Source: Gnetum montanum | Taxonomy: Eukaryota > Streptophyta > Gnetopsida > Gnetales > Gnetaceae | Reading direction: 5' to 3' | Assembly (NCBI GenBank): GCA_015680685.1 | Contig: MNCI01018161.1 | Location: forward strand, 579,461 to 643,460 | DNA: 64,000 nucleotides | Shown: positions 13,361 through 24,728 of the stretch, piece after piece | Layout: every line of letters begins with the position of its first letter | Numbering within the stretch: the stretch's first letter is position 1 | Program-made: the position numbers and the translations under genes | Notes under the pieces: model-generated | What the model was told of the DNA's origin: nothing | Databases searched by the model: none | The model's input: only the letters and a program-made list of their open reading frames with translations

Positions 13361-14099
13361 AGGTCCATGGTATTTGGGAGAGTGATAACGACAATTAGAG
13401 GTAGAGGATTTAGAATTGGTTGGAGAAAAAAGATGTTGAATATAGTAGGTGTTTGGTTTTAGTGGACAAGAAGGACATGGCTGGCTAGATGGTGGCCTCC
13501 CCCAAGCCTATGAGTTTTGCCACTGTGGTGGAGAAAAGTGTTGAGTCTGGTAATAGCTCCCCTAAGGATAGTACAATGTGTCATGGGGTTGTCCATAACT
13601 ACATTGTGGAATAGGGATGCACCTAAATCAATACCTTTGTATGAATTTTGGATGCAACTTCCCTACCCAATGCTCATATAGATGTGACAAGATTGGGCAA
13701 TGGCCCTTTGGATGGTCATATAAATAGACATCACATCCATCCCCATTATTTGTATTTGAGACTTTGGCCTCATTACTCTTAGCCATTCTCCCTAGTTGTC
13801 AAACAGTGTTCTTAACAGTTTTTGATTTTTGTGCCTTCTATTTATTTTCATTACCAAGTTTATTTTGGATGACCCTCTTCCCAACAGTGTCTTCTAAATT
13901 CACACTTTGTTCATTTGCCCATATGGTGATCTGGTTATGCTTTGCCTCAATTTCATCGATCAATTTCTATATTGGCAAAGGTTGGGATTGTATCACCCTT
14001 TCAGAATTGTTTGTTTCCTCTTCATTGTAGTTCTAGACCCTTGTTGTTTCTAGAGTTGGGTCCTACTCAAATGCTTTGGCATTCTCCCATTTAGATAAT

Positions 14100-15190
14100 T
14101 CTTTCTCTTCTTTCACTAGATGCTCTATTAGTTTTTGACCTAGTGGCCTTGGAGCTTATATAGTTGTCCTTAGGCATACTTTCCAAGGTTCACCTTTGTT
14201 TCATTGCTAAGCCCATCTATAATGTGGAGTATTTACTCTTTCTCAGAGAACCTATGACCTAGATATTTATTTAGTAAGGCATAGTATCTATCTAAGGCCA
14301 TGTCCAAGGGTTCTTGTTATTCTTGTTTCCATCTTTCGTCTCTTCAAGGAAGACACTTGCGCATAGGTCTAGTATCTTTTCGTGAAAAGTTCTAACATGG
14401 TTGACCATCGTCTGATTGAATTTTATTTTAATGATCTATACCACACTTTGAATTTATCTATTAGTATCCTAGGAAAGAGCTTAAGCTTTTTCCATTTAGT
14501 ATCCACATTTTTGAGCACACAAGCATCATGGAAGGCTTGTAAATGATGTTGTAGATTTGAATCATAGCCTCCTGCAAATTTTGGAATATTATTTAGGTTG
14601 AGCATAGGTAGTCAACTCTTCTTATAATGCTTGTGAGATATCTTAACAACCTCTATGATGTGCATTAGGCTTTGAGGGACTAATAGAGGTTTATCACCAT
14701 CAGACAAGTTGTGATTAAAATCTCTATTTGATCAATGGTGATAATGGGGTTTGTGTTCATATTGATGAACTTGAGTATGTTTGTGGGTTTGATTCTTGCT
14801 TTTATTCTAACCCTTTTGTGGAGCTCTATCTCTATAACTATGTTCATATTCGTCAGAACTAGACATTGAAGTTGAGGAGGAAGATGAATAGGAGGAATTG
14901 GTAGAATAGCCAGGGATTCTATAATGTTTCTCAAGGTCCCTTAATTTATTATTTCTAAGTACCAAGGAGGTCTTAGACCTTGAGGCCTCACTTAGTTTAG
15001 GACTAACATAACCTTCTTCAAGATTGACTACCTTAGGTGAATGTAGTCTTTGAGTGTCATTCAGGTGGTCATGGTCATGAAAAATCCCTTCATAAGATGC
15101 AGTCCAATCTTCTTCATTGTATATTTCATTAGTTCTCCAATGAATAGGTGTGTTATATGGTTCATAATCATTTTTGCATGAGTGAGACAT
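14100..15190 (-). pseudogene. gag relic of element A1
   Basis: The frame opens 127 bases inside the 5' LTR with MSHSCKNDYEPYNTPIHW and an acidic, serine-rich N-terminus (14807-15190). In a second frame follows the retrotransposon gag core IPKFAGGYDSNLQHHLQAFH, then WKKLKLFPRILIDKFKVWYR (14423-14605). This matches the Ty3/gypsy capsid signature in which a spaced pattern of L, F, P and W precedes a W-Y-L motif. Copies of the same core occur at 22.6-22.8 kb and 37.9-38.05 kb. At least one frameshift separates the two blocks, so it is not functional. Confidence 0.75.
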
Positions 15191-15301
15191 TGTTGTATAT
15201 TTGTGTGTGTGTGTTTGAATACTTCTTGAAAGATATATCGTTAATACCCCTTTATAGCGATCTTGTGTAATATAACTAATCTACATAACTAGCACCATCC
15301 T

Positions 15302-15315
15302 TGGCAATGGCGCCA
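15302..15315 (-). promoter_or_regulatory. primer binding site (tRNA-Asp type) of element A1
   Basis: Minus-strand TGGCGCCATTGCC starts one base after the LTR end. The known plant tRNA-Asp-type site begins TGGCGCCGTTGCC, so there is one mismatch. Confidence 0.75.
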
Positions 15316-15316
15316 A

Positions 15317-16119
15317 TGATGAGCAGTGAGGTACCCCTACACTCAACCATTTGAATATGAGCATGTATGCATGATCCAATCAAACTTCACAAATGGACTA
15401 GTTGTGGCACCTAAATAGTTATATGCTGATCGTAGTTTGCTATCTTGCCACCTGGACTAGTGGTAGCTTTGTCACATATGGTTTAGTCTAGAGTGAGGCA
15501 TATAATGTTGTCCTAATTCTATGTTACTCTTGATAACAAAAAAGATAAATTGATTAAACTAATAATGGAACCAAAACCTAAATTAGCCTATGGAAATGGT
15601 ATCTATCCTTAACCATCTGTACACGTCTTGGACTTCACGGGATTACTGCTAGGCATGCCAAGTATTCGCACTTAAATGCTCGTGATTAAGGTGTACACAT
15701 TCTGCTTAATGACAAGAAAAGTAAATAACACTAAACCAAATATTAACTAAAGAAGGAATTAAATAATTAAAGCAATAAAATTAATCTAAGTGAATGCTGT
15801 AATGATGAAAGTAATCTTGATCTTTATTGTCAATCATGCACGTGTCCAAGAACATCACATTGGAACAAAGGTATCATACAATTACAAGCATCACACTGTG
15901 GGCATGCATTGGGTATAACTAGCTTGAAAGAAGGAAATTGAAACTAAACTACCAAAAGAAAAGAACTTCTAACTCCCCCAAAAATTCCCTCTTCAACTAT
16001 GCATCTAAGTGCTATATTTATAGGCTAACATAGGAATCACAATATCACATATACAATATTGTACCTAGGCTACAATATCGCGTACTCAATATCAGGGCCC
16101 GACAAACCATGATTCATCA
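15317..16119 (-). repeat. 5' LTR of element A1
   Basis: Pairs with 7436-8237. The minus-strand TATA box TATAAATATAG is at 16013-16022. A palindrome-rich stretch with repeated AATATC/GATATC words lies just upstream (16036-16098). The LTR is followed on the plus strand by TTCAT, the right target-site duplication. Confidence 0.9.
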
Positions 16120-17300
16120 TTCATTTTAAATGAAAATTTAAATGTATTTTTCTCTATTATAATCATAAATGGTTAAATGTAAATTTACCATATTTTCCTT
16201 GATGTATTTTTCAAGGTAATATTATCATTGTCATGGGTTGGTGTAAAAATGTATGCTTTGGTATGTTTTTAAATGTAGAATTTGATATAAAATTGTAGAA
16301 GTGGCAAGTGCATAATGAATGACATGATACTATTTTCAGAGGCTACTAACTTGCCATGGATGACATGAGGAGAACAATCATATCTAGTTTCAATCCTACA
16401 TTGTATAAATGGAAGTTATTAAATTACTTATGAGGTATTCACAATTAATTTGATGGAATGCCATGATGAGAAAATTGATTGGGTATCTATAATTGCATGG
16501 GTACTAATTAAATGTAAAGGAAATGTTATCACAATGCAAATAGGATTGTTAAATCACTTCTTAAAGAAATGTATATTAATTTGATGAGATAATTAATTGT
16601 AATGACACAATTTAACACTAAATTTGTATGTTCTACATAACCTTTTATGCAAGCTTGTAACATATAAGTTTTTATGTTTTAGAATGAGAGCTACCTCAAG
16701 TCATTAGTTCAAAGAGGTTTTAAATCCCAACAACCTCTCTTTTTAATCCATATTTCTTTTCTATTATAAGAGTTTTTGCATGAAAGCCTAGATCATAGGT
16801 TTGATTTTAGTAGGTAATACTCACTTGTGGATAACAAAATTCTACAAATGAAATATTGAAATTTTCACAATTCAATAGATCCAAGAGGGTCTTAGTTGAC
16901 CATCATCGTCTAGCCTTATCCCAAAAAAATGGGGTTAACTACAAACATAACCATGCTTCAACTTTAAGTTGGACAAGTGAAGGGTGTGAGAATTTGAAAG
17001 AATAAGTACAGTTAAGATATGTAGCTAACATGATACTTTAAAAGAATTATAACAATGCCTTAAGTGTGACTAGTAACTTTTTGTCTAACAAGGCAATGAG
17101 TTAACTACTTAAGACATCTATTATTGACTAACTTAAATAAGAGGGTCTCAAAAGATGTAAGTAAATATTCAAATTTAAGTAATAAAGCCACTAATTAGTG
17201 GCTCAAGTGTTTAGCTCATTACCTTGTTAGGTAAGAGGTTGCCAAATCAAGTCATACTTGAGGTAGCATCATATTCTTTTATAATTCTTCTAATGTATTC
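16120..17300. other. AT-rich spacer
   Basis: Nothing recognisable. Open frames are shorter than 60 codons and no LTR ends were found. Confidence 0.35.
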
Positions 17301-18760
17301 TATTCGCTATAATTCTTGGGGTTGTTGGGGTGTTCCTCTCAATGAACCAACTTCCCCTAAACTAACATGAATGAACATGTAGCCATTTTTTCCTATCTGT
17401 GATGCTACATCATCAAAATAGTTGCCACATCACCTTCCTCCAAGTGCACCAAGAAGGTAGTAGAGTTTCCTAAGACTTCTAGAAATTACTACTATTTTCA
17501 AATAAACATTGTTACCTCTTAGACAATACGATTCAAGTGTGTGGGTTCCTACATTCTTTAGGTAGATCATGTTGACACCATATCCTCCAGCCAGCTGATG
17601 ATACACGTTACCTCATTTAGATGGCTTAGGATTGATCAATAAAGAGATGAATCATCACTCAATCTTGCTTGCTACTATTGCAAAAGTTACTCTTGGAGTT
17701 TATGGATGCACTCCATGGTAGTAAAAGGCTCATGCATTGTTTCATGAGTGGGTAGTTGTGGTGGCTACTCATCTTCTTTTGTTGTGGTAGCAAACTTATA
17801 TTTCATCATCTCCACCCAAGAGGTAGCAAGAGCATGTCTAACTATGTTGTTGGAATAGTGGCCTATTACTCCTATTTTGCACAATTTTTGAATTAGACAT
17901 GGAAAGGGGAGTGCCTTCCTACTATGTTCTTTTTCCTTGAATCACTTTACTATATTGAGATAGATCAATTGTGGAAGGTTAACCAAGAATTTTTTTTCTT
18001 AAAGTGGTGCACACATGGACAGAAAAGATTATCACCTTGCTTTTCCTCACTATCAAATTAATATGGTAGGCTATGATCTTGAAGTAAGCATGTTTTTCTA
18101 TTGTAATTGTACCATATTCTTTGTAGTCCACTCCATAGCATTACTAGATCCACTTATTTTTCACCTCTTGATCTATTTGCAGTATGATCCCTACCAAATT
18201 TATCCTAGTTTCAAGAAATCTAAGAACCTGAGAAATTGCCTTCATCAAGTAGGACATACTAGTGTCCTTGATCTTCATAGTTGCATTAGGCTACCTATTG
18301 TTATAGAAGATATATGTATCTCACATGTACCACTCCGTACTAGAAGTGATGATGGACCACATGGGAGAGCTCTGCAATTGAGTTCTAATGTCTTCTATGA
18401 AAAATTTCAATAAGGTTCCAAAGTTTAGTTCTTGGAGAATCGAACATTGAATTTCCTTAAACTATATCTACCTAAGGCAAGAATCTGTCAAAGTGACATT
18501 AAGGTTTGTCCTTGGTCCTAGTGCCTCATCCTAGTGGAATTCCTATATTTTAGCTTGGGGAATCCAATGGATAGATTCTACTTAGGGCTCCTCCCAAAGA
18601 GGTCTCATTGCATGAGTTTCAGGTGCCTGCTCCTATGGTTGCTCTTTCTATTGGCCCCTTCTAGTTCTATGCCACTTGTCCCTTGGTTGGGATGGTCCTC
18701 CTTCCTATATATGCTTAATTCTTAGTGTCATTTATAATTACAACATGACCAAGGATTAGC
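17300..18760 (-). pseudogene. third-ORF (ORF3) relic of an A-type element
   Basis: Word-level similarity in the same order to the ORF3 regions at 9.9-10.7 kb and 48.2-49.07 kb. Examples are TGGAAAGGGGAGTGCCTTCC near 17.91 kb against GGGGAAGGGCAATGC near 48.57 kb, and AAGGTTCCAAAGTTTAG near 18.41 kb against the segment at 10.42 kb. No LTR or gag of this copy is seen nearby. It is a heavily broken fragment; the plus-strand open frame of 132 codons across it is a shadow. Confidence 0.45.
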
Positions 18761-19463
18761 ATTTAATGTGTAACTTTGGAACACTTGAGTACCTTATCTC
18801 TTTGGATTAGTTACACTTGGCTAAGTTGTGACCATGGCAAGTTTGTTTATTTTAATATCATTTTATTCTTATTTCATTTTAGTATCTACTAGAGTTCATT
18901 GAAAAGGATTAACTCTTATAAATTAGTAATTTTAATATTATTTTATTGGTTAAACCTTTTGATAGTTACAAAAAATTCAAAAAAATCATCAAAAACCTAA
19001 GGTTTGTGGCCCCCATGATCTAGAGCTCACCTCTGATAATTGCAAGACTAAAGGATGGGTTTAATCAGAAAAGTAGTTTGAAAGTTATGGACTCTAGAAG
19101 CTTTTCAACTCTAAAAAATGCAAAAATGCCTTCCCCATTTGAGAGAAAATGACAAAAAATTTACTAAGTGTTGCACTATTTATGAAATTTTTATGCTACT
19201 TCAATGGGATCCCATTGACATGGCTAAAAGATAGAATGTTTTATCATTAGAAAGAGTGAAGAAAAAATAGTTTTTACATGAAATTGATATTCCTAGGGAT
19301 CCATAAGAGCCAAGAACATGATGAAGTGCTTGAAGAGGGCTAGATAATTCACAAAAAGAAGATTTAATGGGAGAATGATTGAGGAAATTCCATGAAGAAG
19401 TGCACAATTGGACATAACTAACATGGAATGTAGAAGGTTTTGAAAGTAAACATGCCTAAAGAA
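18761..19463. other. AT-rich spacer
   Basis: Nothing recognisable apart from A-rich runs near 18.97-19.0 kb. Confidence 0.35.
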
Positions 19464-20048
19464 TGAGTAACTTAACTAGCCTAATCAAGGAGTGTGTGAG
19501 TGGATCCTCCCCATAGTAGGCTCATTCCCTTGATTCCCTTGCATGTGCTCAAACCAAGAAGTCCTTGGACCCCATGGGTGACTAATGGTGGTAGTTATTT
19601 AATGACCAAAGCTACAAAGAAACTATCTAGGAACTTTGATGCATCAAAGTAAGACATCGAATAATACATAAAAATAGGTAGTGAGGTGAGGTATGAAAAG
19701 CATAGGCAAATAAGGTAGAGTGTGGAATGGAGTCTTGTATCATAGTTACATGAAGTACCTTGTGGATTTTTGTGGTTAATATGACTTGATAACATAAATC
19801 CTTAGTCCAAATTAAAACCAACCACTTTTAGTGACTTTGCATTGACACTCTAAGACTAGTCCACCCTCCCAAGGCATAAGAATACCACCACAGATCATCA
19901 CCATTCCTAAAAGAGAAGAAAAGAGAAGTAGGAAGTGAGATGGCCATTAGTTAGAGGGGACCTCTAGGCATAGATAACATATATTTCTAGTCCCATATCT
20001 AGTTCTTGTAGCCCGTTATTTTTTTGTAATAGGTGTGCTTTGAATTCC

Positions 20049-20079
<31 letters not shown>

Positions 20080-20121
20080 TAATTTTTGGATATTTGGATG
20101 GGAACCACACCATGCAAAGTC
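19464..20121 (-). repeat. family-B LTR, 3' LTR of relic B2
   Basis: Similar to 27.66-28.29 kb (same strand) and to 42.69-43.39 kb (opposite strand). Shared landmarks are TGAGTAACTTAA at the left end, CCTCCCCATAGTAGGCT, AAAACCAACCACTTTTAGTG, a GGCATAGATAACA block and GGAACCACACCATGCAAAG at the right end. Exact ends are inferred. Confidence 0.65.
20051..20080. repeat. (TTA)n microsatellite
   Basis: Uninterrupted TTA trinucleotides inside the family-B LTR. Confidence 0.95.
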
Positions 20122-20639
20122 TTTACTTCTTGTTATTGGTCATCAGTAGAATGGTGAGAAATCCATGAAAACACCCATGAAGACAAAAGGGTAGGCAAGT
20201 ACAAATAGTGTTAACTCCCCTCAAAGTCACACCCTTAGCTATTGATTTAAACCTTCCCAAGTTTGGAAACTACCAATGTCACAAATTCATTAAAAGTTTC
20301 ATTTAAAAAGGAACTACATAGTTCCATAATAAGAAAACACCATAGAGTTTCATGGATGGGTGAATGACTTGAAGTCAATACTTGTTATCATGAAAAAGAA
20401 ACCATTTCTTAGTTATCAAAACCAAAATTCAAAGATAAAATCCAAATAACAACCAAATAACATTATAGTACAAACCACCATCAATCAACAACTATAGTTA
20501 CACTTAGTCCTAATGACAATAAAGGAAAACATAATAAAATATAAGAAAAATTCCAAATCAAATAAAGAAAAATATAGAAGAAATAATAAAATATTTAAGA
20601 AAGATAAAAATCTACTAAAAATGTTGTAAAAGAAAAAAT

Positions 20640-21950
20640 ATGAAAAACTAAGGAGCTACATTATTTGATTTAGCATGGATGACCATCTTCCGAATGAATG
20701 AGTTGGAAGGCAAAGATCCAAAAACTTGAGCATGCTAGTTCATCTATTGAGGTGTTCTTATAAATGGCTCTTTTAGGTTCATGGAAAGGTTTTATTCACT
20801 ACATGTTGACTAGCAACGTTTTATTTCAACTTTCAAGTTTGTAAATTAAAACGATCCCAAAGGAAAAGGTTTCATAGATAACCTAAGGCCTCTTTCATAA
20901 TGTTTGAAACATAGTTCTTTGTGATACATGTATGGGATTTAAGTAAAGGCCCCTATTTGTGAATTCAAATTTTTATTTCCTAATTTTAAGGTCATGTCAT
21001 TATTTATTAAATACCTTGTGCACTTTGTTAGATAATAGGGTCACCCATCAATTATCATCTAGGAAGTTTAGGTTTATTAATCTTTCTTTCTGTGCTAGAC
21101 TTAGGTCAAGGTCAAGGTCACAAGCTATTGATAGTGTAAGAAGCTTAGTTTGGATTGGAAGTGTTGGCAATTTACTATACACAAGTTCATAGGGAGAGTA
21201 GCCAATAGGAAGTTTCCAAGTGGAGCAATAGGTCCAAATGACATCGTTGATTTTCATGCTCGAATCCCTCCTATATTTACTAATAGTTCTTGTTAGCATT
21301 TTTGTGATTTCCCTATTTGTAACCTTCACTTAACCATTAGCTTGGGGATGGTAGAATGTTGTTAATTTCAGTACAACACCCAAGCATTGCATGAGCTTCT
21401 AAAAGGTAATGCTTGTAACATGAGTTCCATTATTAGAAATAAGTGCACATGGCATTCCAAATGTGTTTACAACATTTTGTTATATAAACCAAGTAGCAGT
21501 AGAAGATGTGAAATCAATGATGGTCATAGCTTCTGCCAATTTTTTATAGTAGTCAACAATGACTATAATGTATGCCTTTCAATTTAACATGGGAGTGATG
21601 GAACACATGAAGTTAACACCCTAAATATCAAATGACTCTAGTGGTTGGATCCACTACTAAGGCCTCTTCATAAGAGTGGTCATTCCACCATCATGTTGGT
21701 AGCATTCATAGGAGAAAATGAAGTGGTCAACATTCCTAAAAAGTGTTTCCTAGTAATATCCTACCATGATAATGACTAGCTTTCCATCTTTTAGAAAAGC
21801 ATATTCTATTCTAGCTAGAAAATTTTTTAACTTAAGGAGCTCCAGTTTAAAGTTCTTAGGATTTTTCAACTCTTCCTAATTTGTATCATCATTTTCATTA
21901 GAGAGTTAAAAATGTATTTTCTCTATCTCATCCATGCCTTTGATATAGGC
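20640..21950 (-). pseudogene. integrase relic of Ty3/gypsy element B2
   Basis: Minus strand 21048-21329 reads NREITKMLTRTISKYRRDSS, then a degraded W-Y block, GYSPYELVYSKLPTLPI and a tail of leucine-rich charged helix. This matches the part of Athila-type integrases after the catalytic core, where the consensus is SPYRLVYGK..LP. The frame breaks upstream, where the catalytic D,D,E region should be (21.33-21.9 kb). The downstream end near 20.65 kb matches the end of pol in the plus-strand relic at 41.94 kb. Confidence 0.7.
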
Positions 21951-22399
21951 ACTTGTCATGCTCTCAGTCTATTCAATGCAAAAAGTTGAGCTGCTCTAAG
22001 ATTTATCAATTATCCATTAGATGCCCTCCTATTTTGTGACTACTGTGTATAGCCACTTTTGGATTTCTATGGCATCTATACACTACCTACATGATATTAT
22101 TATTATACTTCTCACTATCCAAAAATTTTGCATGTAGTGGCACGTTATTTCACTGTATGTGATGTGTGGAATGTACTCCCTCTCAATATTTTCAAAATTA
22201 TTTTCATCAAGTCGTAGCTCCTCCTCATTATCATAAAACAAGATCTCCCTTTTGTAGATGCAAGGGTCTTTATTTTATTTCTCTACACTTTTCTTTTTCC
22301 TTAGCTCTCCTTCTTCTTTGGCCACATGCTCAATTAGTCTTTGGATCTTATGGACTCTTAGTTCTGAAAGTCTCCCTTGGGAATAGATTCTAAGATTTC

Positions 22400-23420
22400 T
22401 CCTTGTTTCTATTCAGAGCTCATCTATGATATGGTGGAGCTGCTTCTTTTAAGAAAATCCATGGCTTAGGCATCTATGTAATAAAGAGTAATATTTTTCC
22501 ATGGTCACATCCAAGAATTCATGTGTTCCTTGCCTCCACCCTTGGATCTATTTCCTCAAATTAGACAATCAAGAGTATGTTTGATACTTGTCATTAAAGA
22601 TTTCAAGCATCATACTCCATCATCTAATTGATTTTGATTCTAAGGACTAGTACCAGCTTTCAGCCCTATTGATGAGTGTCCTAGGGAATAGCTTTAATTT
22701 TTCCCATTCATTTTCCACATTCTATAAGGCATAGGCATCATGAAAGGCTTGGAGCTGATTTTGTGGATAAAAATTTTATCCTCCTTCAAACTTGGGGATA
22801 TTGTTCATTTTCAACCATTTGATCCTACTATCTTTCACATGCCTTATTAGAATTCTCATAACCTCTGTAATGTTTAGCATGTTTATGGTTCCAAGTAGAG
22901 GCTCATCATAGTCATAGCCCCTATGATGACCCTGATGCTTATGATTCCCTTTGTTATCCCTTCGTTCATAGTGGTGGACCTCCCTTGGTTTCCCACACTC
23001 CTAGTCTTTATTATTTTGGTGGAGTCTATGATCATCTCTATTCCACAAGTTACCTCCATCACAATCTCATCCTCTACAGCTTCAATTAGAGCTAAAGGAG
23101 GAAGAAAATGAGGATGATGAACCTAAAGAGGATGGAGGACTAGCACCAAAATAGTGCCTACTAATTTCTCTTCTTTGGTCACAAGAATGATCACCATGTT
23201 TATCTTTATCATGGTCCTTATCAATGTTTCTACCTTTACTCCCTTCTTTGGAGCCCCCATGATCATGGGATCTATTCTTCCCCAAACCAAGGTTATTTGC
23301 AATCGACTGTAAATTCTAGTTATGGCTCCCTTCATCAAGGCGAAGGGAAGGAGAGGCAATTTATTGAGAACCCTTTGAGAAGGGATTCTCTCCTTCCATT
23401 TGGGCTAGCAAGAACAATGG
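22400..23420 (-). pseudogene. gag relic of element B2
   Basis: Around 22.65-22.81 kb the minus strand spells the same gag core as element A1: an N-N-I-P-K-F start, L-Q-A-F-H-D-A and W-E-K-L-K-L-F-P. Upstream (23082-23285) lies a very charged serine-rich region (HDKDKHGDHSCDQRREISRH), probably the gag N-terminal domain. Reverse transcriptase is missing between this and the integrase relic, so B2 is internally deleted. Confidence 0.6.
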
Positions 23421-23955
23421 GTTTATGAACCATTTTCCCTTTTACACCTTGTAGTAAGCCTCCTATTTCTAATCTTTCTTTCTTTTTACCTTAGTGGGAT
23501 GATAATCTTAATAGTCATGATCTTGCATAATGTATTAGCATTAAGCCCTATGATGCCTAGTTTCATGAGAGTATGGAGCAAATTTGCAAGAATTGATCAA
23601 TCAAGTGGCAACACAATGTTTCCCTCCATTTCCCTCCATCACATCTATTCATTTTATTGTAGGATGAAGGTCAAGTCTAGAACATAATGACTTGAATGAG
23701 TATAGATCACTTTGCATTGTTGGGGCATAGGTGGTTTTGGGCCTTCACATCTTTGTTGATTGGAACCACTTTCATATGGTAGTGGAGAATCTCCCCTATG
23801 AGAAAAAAACATATTACATTAGAAGGAAAATAACATGCTTTTGTTGTTATTATTATTTTTTCTTAATGATATCGACTCTAGGGTTTGTTACAATGTTGTT
23901 ATATAATTTCACTAACTCCTAGGTAGTGCACATAGCTAACTAAAGTTCATAGTAA

Positions 23956-24722
23956 TGATGCTAATGACAAGCAATAAATAGTTCCTACTCCCAACCATAT
24001 GATTGACTAAGTGATCTAGTTAAATTCTATAGAATTTATCTCTCTAAGTACACTGGGTCTCAATAGTGAATCTAATGAACATGATCATTTTCTTCTCATT
24101 TTAGATTTTTCATTTAATTCACATAAGTTCTAAAACTAAAGTAATTACATGCTTGATTAAATGAATAGCTAACTAATTCTTAGTTAATCCTAACATAAGC
24201 ATCCATTTCCACCTTTTGTACACATCTTGAAAATGTTGCAATGCTACTAGGTTATCAAGCATAAGGGCTACTAAGATAACCAAGCACCCATATATGCTCA
24301 AAGTGGTCATACTTATGTGCATTAACTAATCACTATGATTTAATTACTTAAATTCATTAAAGTAAATGGCCTGAATAAGATATGCATGAAGTAAACATTA
24401 AGCTAAGTTAAATTCCTGCAAGGTTTATCAAGAAAGCTTATCTTTATTGTCATTCACATTAGGGTGCTTAGGTACATTAGTGCTAGAATAAAGATCCGTA
24501 TACTTCTCAACTCCTATCGTAGGTACTTAGAAAATATTCTAACTCTAGGAAGATAAAATTTCAAGAGTTTAACTATCAACTAATGATAAAATTCCATAAA
24601 TTCAGTTGGTACATGCATTTATATGGGTGACACAAGACACTATGTTAACATGTACACATTAATGTAGCAAACCATGCATCAATGATATCCCATTGATGTG
24701 GTCAACCCACAATGACTCATCA
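23956..24722 (-). repeat. decayed A-like LTR
   Basis: It begins TGATGCTAATGAC and ends GACTCATCA, keeping the order of landmarks in the A-family LTR: a TACTCCCAACCATATGA block, a GTACACATCTTG block, a TCTTTATTGTCATTCACA block, and a minus-strand TATAAATG box at 24616-24623. It is much more diverged than the A1 LTRs. It could be the 5' LTR of the gag relic to its left, but no primer site is recognisable. Confidence 0.5.
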
Positions 24723-24728
24723 TCAACA

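Larger units (their letters stand above)
7436..16119 (-). mobile_element. complete non-autonomous LTR retrotransposon (element A1, Athila-like)
   Basis: An 8.7-kb element delimited by direct LTRs at 7436-8237 and 15317-16119, each starting TGAT and ending ATCA. Flanking pentamers TTTAT and TTCAT look like a target-site duplication with one change. On the minus strand the 5' LTR is followed by TTGGCGCCATTGCC, close to the tRNA-Asp-type primer site known from Athila elements, and the 3' LTR is preceded by a weak purine tract ending GTGTGGGTA. The interior holds a gag relic (13.0-15.2 kb) and a third ORF (8.4-10.7 kb). I see no protease, reverse transcriptase or integrase, so it would depend on enzymes of a relative. 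LTR divergence by eye is around ten percent or more, so it is old. Confidence 0.85.

Noticed and set aside
18015-18413. 132-codon plus-strand frame
   Set aside because: It lies antisense across the ORF3 relic and shows no motif; most likely a shadow.
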